DNA of 51,403 bases from Spirochaetales bacterium (lineage in GTDB: Bacteria > Spirochaetota > Leptospiria > Leptospirales > Leptonemataceae), in the NCBI GenBank assembly GCA_024233935.1, contig JACKOY010000027.1:1-51403 (forward strand), written 5' to 3'. The notes beneath the pieces are model-generated. The model was not told where the DNA came from. It saw only the letters and a program-made list of their open reading frames with translations, and did not search any database. The position numbers and the translations under genes were made by a program. This document shows positions 50,312-51,403 of the stretch, piece after piece (position 1 is the first letter of the stretch; each line of letters begins with the position of its first letter).

Positions 50312-51403
50312 TCATCGCGCCTGGCCGGTTTCGTCGAGAAGGGAGCGAAGTTGCATGGCGCCTGGATTGCCCGGTTCTTCTGCGAGCACTTCGCGGAGTA
50401 GCCCCAGGCAGCGGTCGATTGATCCGTGTATGCGGCAGGAATCTGCGAGGCTGATCTTGAAGCGCGAATCCGTCCGTCCTCTCAGCAGGACCCGCTCTCC
50501 GGCTTCGATCGCGGCGGCGTGATTCTTGAGGCGCCGATAGGCACGCATGAGTCGGGCCAGGGCCCGGGTATCTTCCGGTCGGGCTGCGCAATAACTTTCC
50601 AGAATTGCGATTGCACGCGCTGCATTTCCCGCCCGCAACTCCAGTTTTGCCAGGTAGCCCAGCGCGGGGTCGCCGGGATGGGCCGCCTTCAAAGACGATC
50701 GCAATAGGCCAGCCGCGCGGGAAAATTCGCCCTCCCGGGCAAGGCGCACCGCCTCGTCCGACAAGCCGACAGACGACGGGCGCAACATTCGACCAGAGGC
50801 CTGCACCGTCAGGAGCGAAAGGTCATCGGTCAGCTTTCCGGTGCTCGATATGTATTTTGCAATCTGGCGGGGTTCCCCGCGGCCCCTTTCGACGGCTCGC
50901 AGAAAAAGGCGTTCATTTTCGTTCATAACCCGGTGCCCCTTTGCGTCCAGACCAATCGCAAGATCGTCCCGTCCGTCCGAACCACACAGCAAGATGTCGT
51001 CGGACCGCAATCGCAGCACGTTCACAAAGACCGGTGGAGTGGTGCCCGAAAACAACAGCATGCCGAGCTTGCGCAACTGCCTCTCTCCCGATACAAAATC
51101 GGCCCTGCCGTCCCGCAGCAGTACCGGGGCCGGGTGTTCTGCATTAATGTAGAAGACCGTGGCCGTCGCATGGTCCACGATCCCGAGCATGGCGGAAGCC
51201 ATCATGGACCCATCGAAGGCGGCGAAAACCGCCTGTAACTCCCTGTAACAATCCTTCAGCCAGAGTTCGGGATGTTTGTCCGCTGCCGCCGCATGTATCT
51301 GCGTTCTGGTTACAACGGATTTGAATACAGTTCCCAGAACCAGCGCTCCTCCGGCGCCCTGCATGGATTTACCCATGGCGTCTCCGTTCATGAAAACGCT
51401 GCA
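50312..51403 (-). CDS. SpoIIE/PP2C-type phosphatase with C-terminal TPRs, 5' end outside the window
   Basis: 363 codons visible; the frame stays open to the right edge and no start is needed inside the window. The visible catalytic part is the second half of a SpoIIE domain: metal site MNGDAMGKSMQGAGGALVLG, then MMASAMLGIVDHATATVFYI, GHPAP-like NAEHPAPVLLRDG, LRSDDILLCGSDGRDDLAI (SDG/TDG metal Asp), and LTDDLSLLTVQ (DD metal pair). The last 130 residues are TPR-like repeats (LKAAHPGDPALGYLAKLELR, LARLMRAYRRLKNHAAAIEA). SpoIIE/RsbU proteins dephosphorylate anti-anti-sigma factors; the sensor half lies beyond the window. It ends two bases after the terminator's T-run. Confidence 0.88.
   Translation of the reverse strand, partial: CSVFMNGDAMGKSMQGAGGALVLGTVFKSVVTRTQIHAAAADKHPELWLKDCYRELQAVFAAFDGSMMASAMLGIVDHATATVFYINAEHPAPVLLRDGRADFVSGERQLRKLGMLLFSGTTPPVFVNVLRLRSDDILLCGSDGRDDLAIGLDAKGHRVMNENERLFLRAVERGRGEPRQIAKYISSTGKLTDDLSLLTVQASGRMLRPSSVGLSDEAVRLAREGEFSRAAGLLRSSLKAAHPGDPALGYLAKLELRAGNAARAIAILESYCAARPEDTRALARLMRAYRRLKNHAAAIEAGERVLLRGRTDSRFKISLADSCRIHGSIDRCLGLLREVLAEEPGNPGAMQLRSLLDETGQAR

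Overview
The window reads as chromosomal backbone of a diderm, flagellated bacterium of moderately high G+C (roughly 55-58% by eye), most likely a Leptospirales-type spirochaete. The support is indirect: an hrcA-grpE-dnaK-dnaJ operon behind a CIRCE-like operator, a fliM gene standing alone outside a flagellar operon, a soluble-adenylyl-cyclase-like multidomain cyclase, a SpoIIE-type phosphatase, a DUF3332 lipoprotein, Lol-type lipoprotein export genes, and very many TPR proteins with signal peptides. This placement is inference. I saw no tRNA, rRNA, IS element, prophage or CRISPR array, and genes cover almost everything; no gene-free stretch exceeds 300 bases.

Layout. 1-3.4 kb: the start of a membrane protein and a TPR protein (minus), a histidine-kinase-like ATPase without a recognisable phospho-acceptor domain, and a membrane protein. 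3.5-9.9 kb: lolC/E-like permease, lolD-like ATPase, an unusual McsA-McsB fusion (arginine kinase type), clpC and a small membrane protein. 9.9-19.6 kb: exported TPR proteins, mtaB, a methyltransferase, an Fn3-TPR exported protein, a phosphoglyceromutase/alkaline-phosphatase superfamily enzyme, and a repeat-containing GAF-like protein. 19.6-24.6 kb: CIRCE-hrcA-grpE-dnaK-dnaJ. 24.7-28.3 kb: a Gfo/Idh dehydrogenase, miaB and a 3D-domain exported protein, coupled by short overlaps. 28.3-34.7 kb: a GpsA-PlsB fusion (both steps from dihydroxyacetone phosphate to lysophosphatidate in one chain) divergent from a large cyclase-AAA-TPR protein. 34.9-41.5 kb: a methyltransferase, sthA, an exported protein, fliM and small genes. 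41.7-46.4 kb: a TPR protein behind a structure-rich leader, a degenerate cyclic-nucleotide-binding protein, a YggS-family PLP protein and a coiled-coil protein. 46.6-51.4 kb: the sppA-(Yip1-like)-surE-TPR operon, a DUF3332 lipoprotein with a good terminator, and the 3' part of a SpoIIE phosphatase-TPR fusion running off the window.

Themes. Protein quality control is concentrated here (McsAB-like fusion, ClpC, HrcA/GrpE/DnaK/DnaJ, SppA), as is envelope biogenesis (LolCD, GpsA-PlsB, 3D-domain protein, several lipoprotein or signal-peptide proteins). Nine proteins carry TPR-type repeats. The observations most worth following are the McsA-McsB fusion lacking the McsB C-terminal domain, the GpsA-PlsB fusion, the hrcA start region (no good ATG/GTG/TTG behind the best ribosome-binding site, but an ATA), and two intergenic regions with multiple or perfect inverted repeats.
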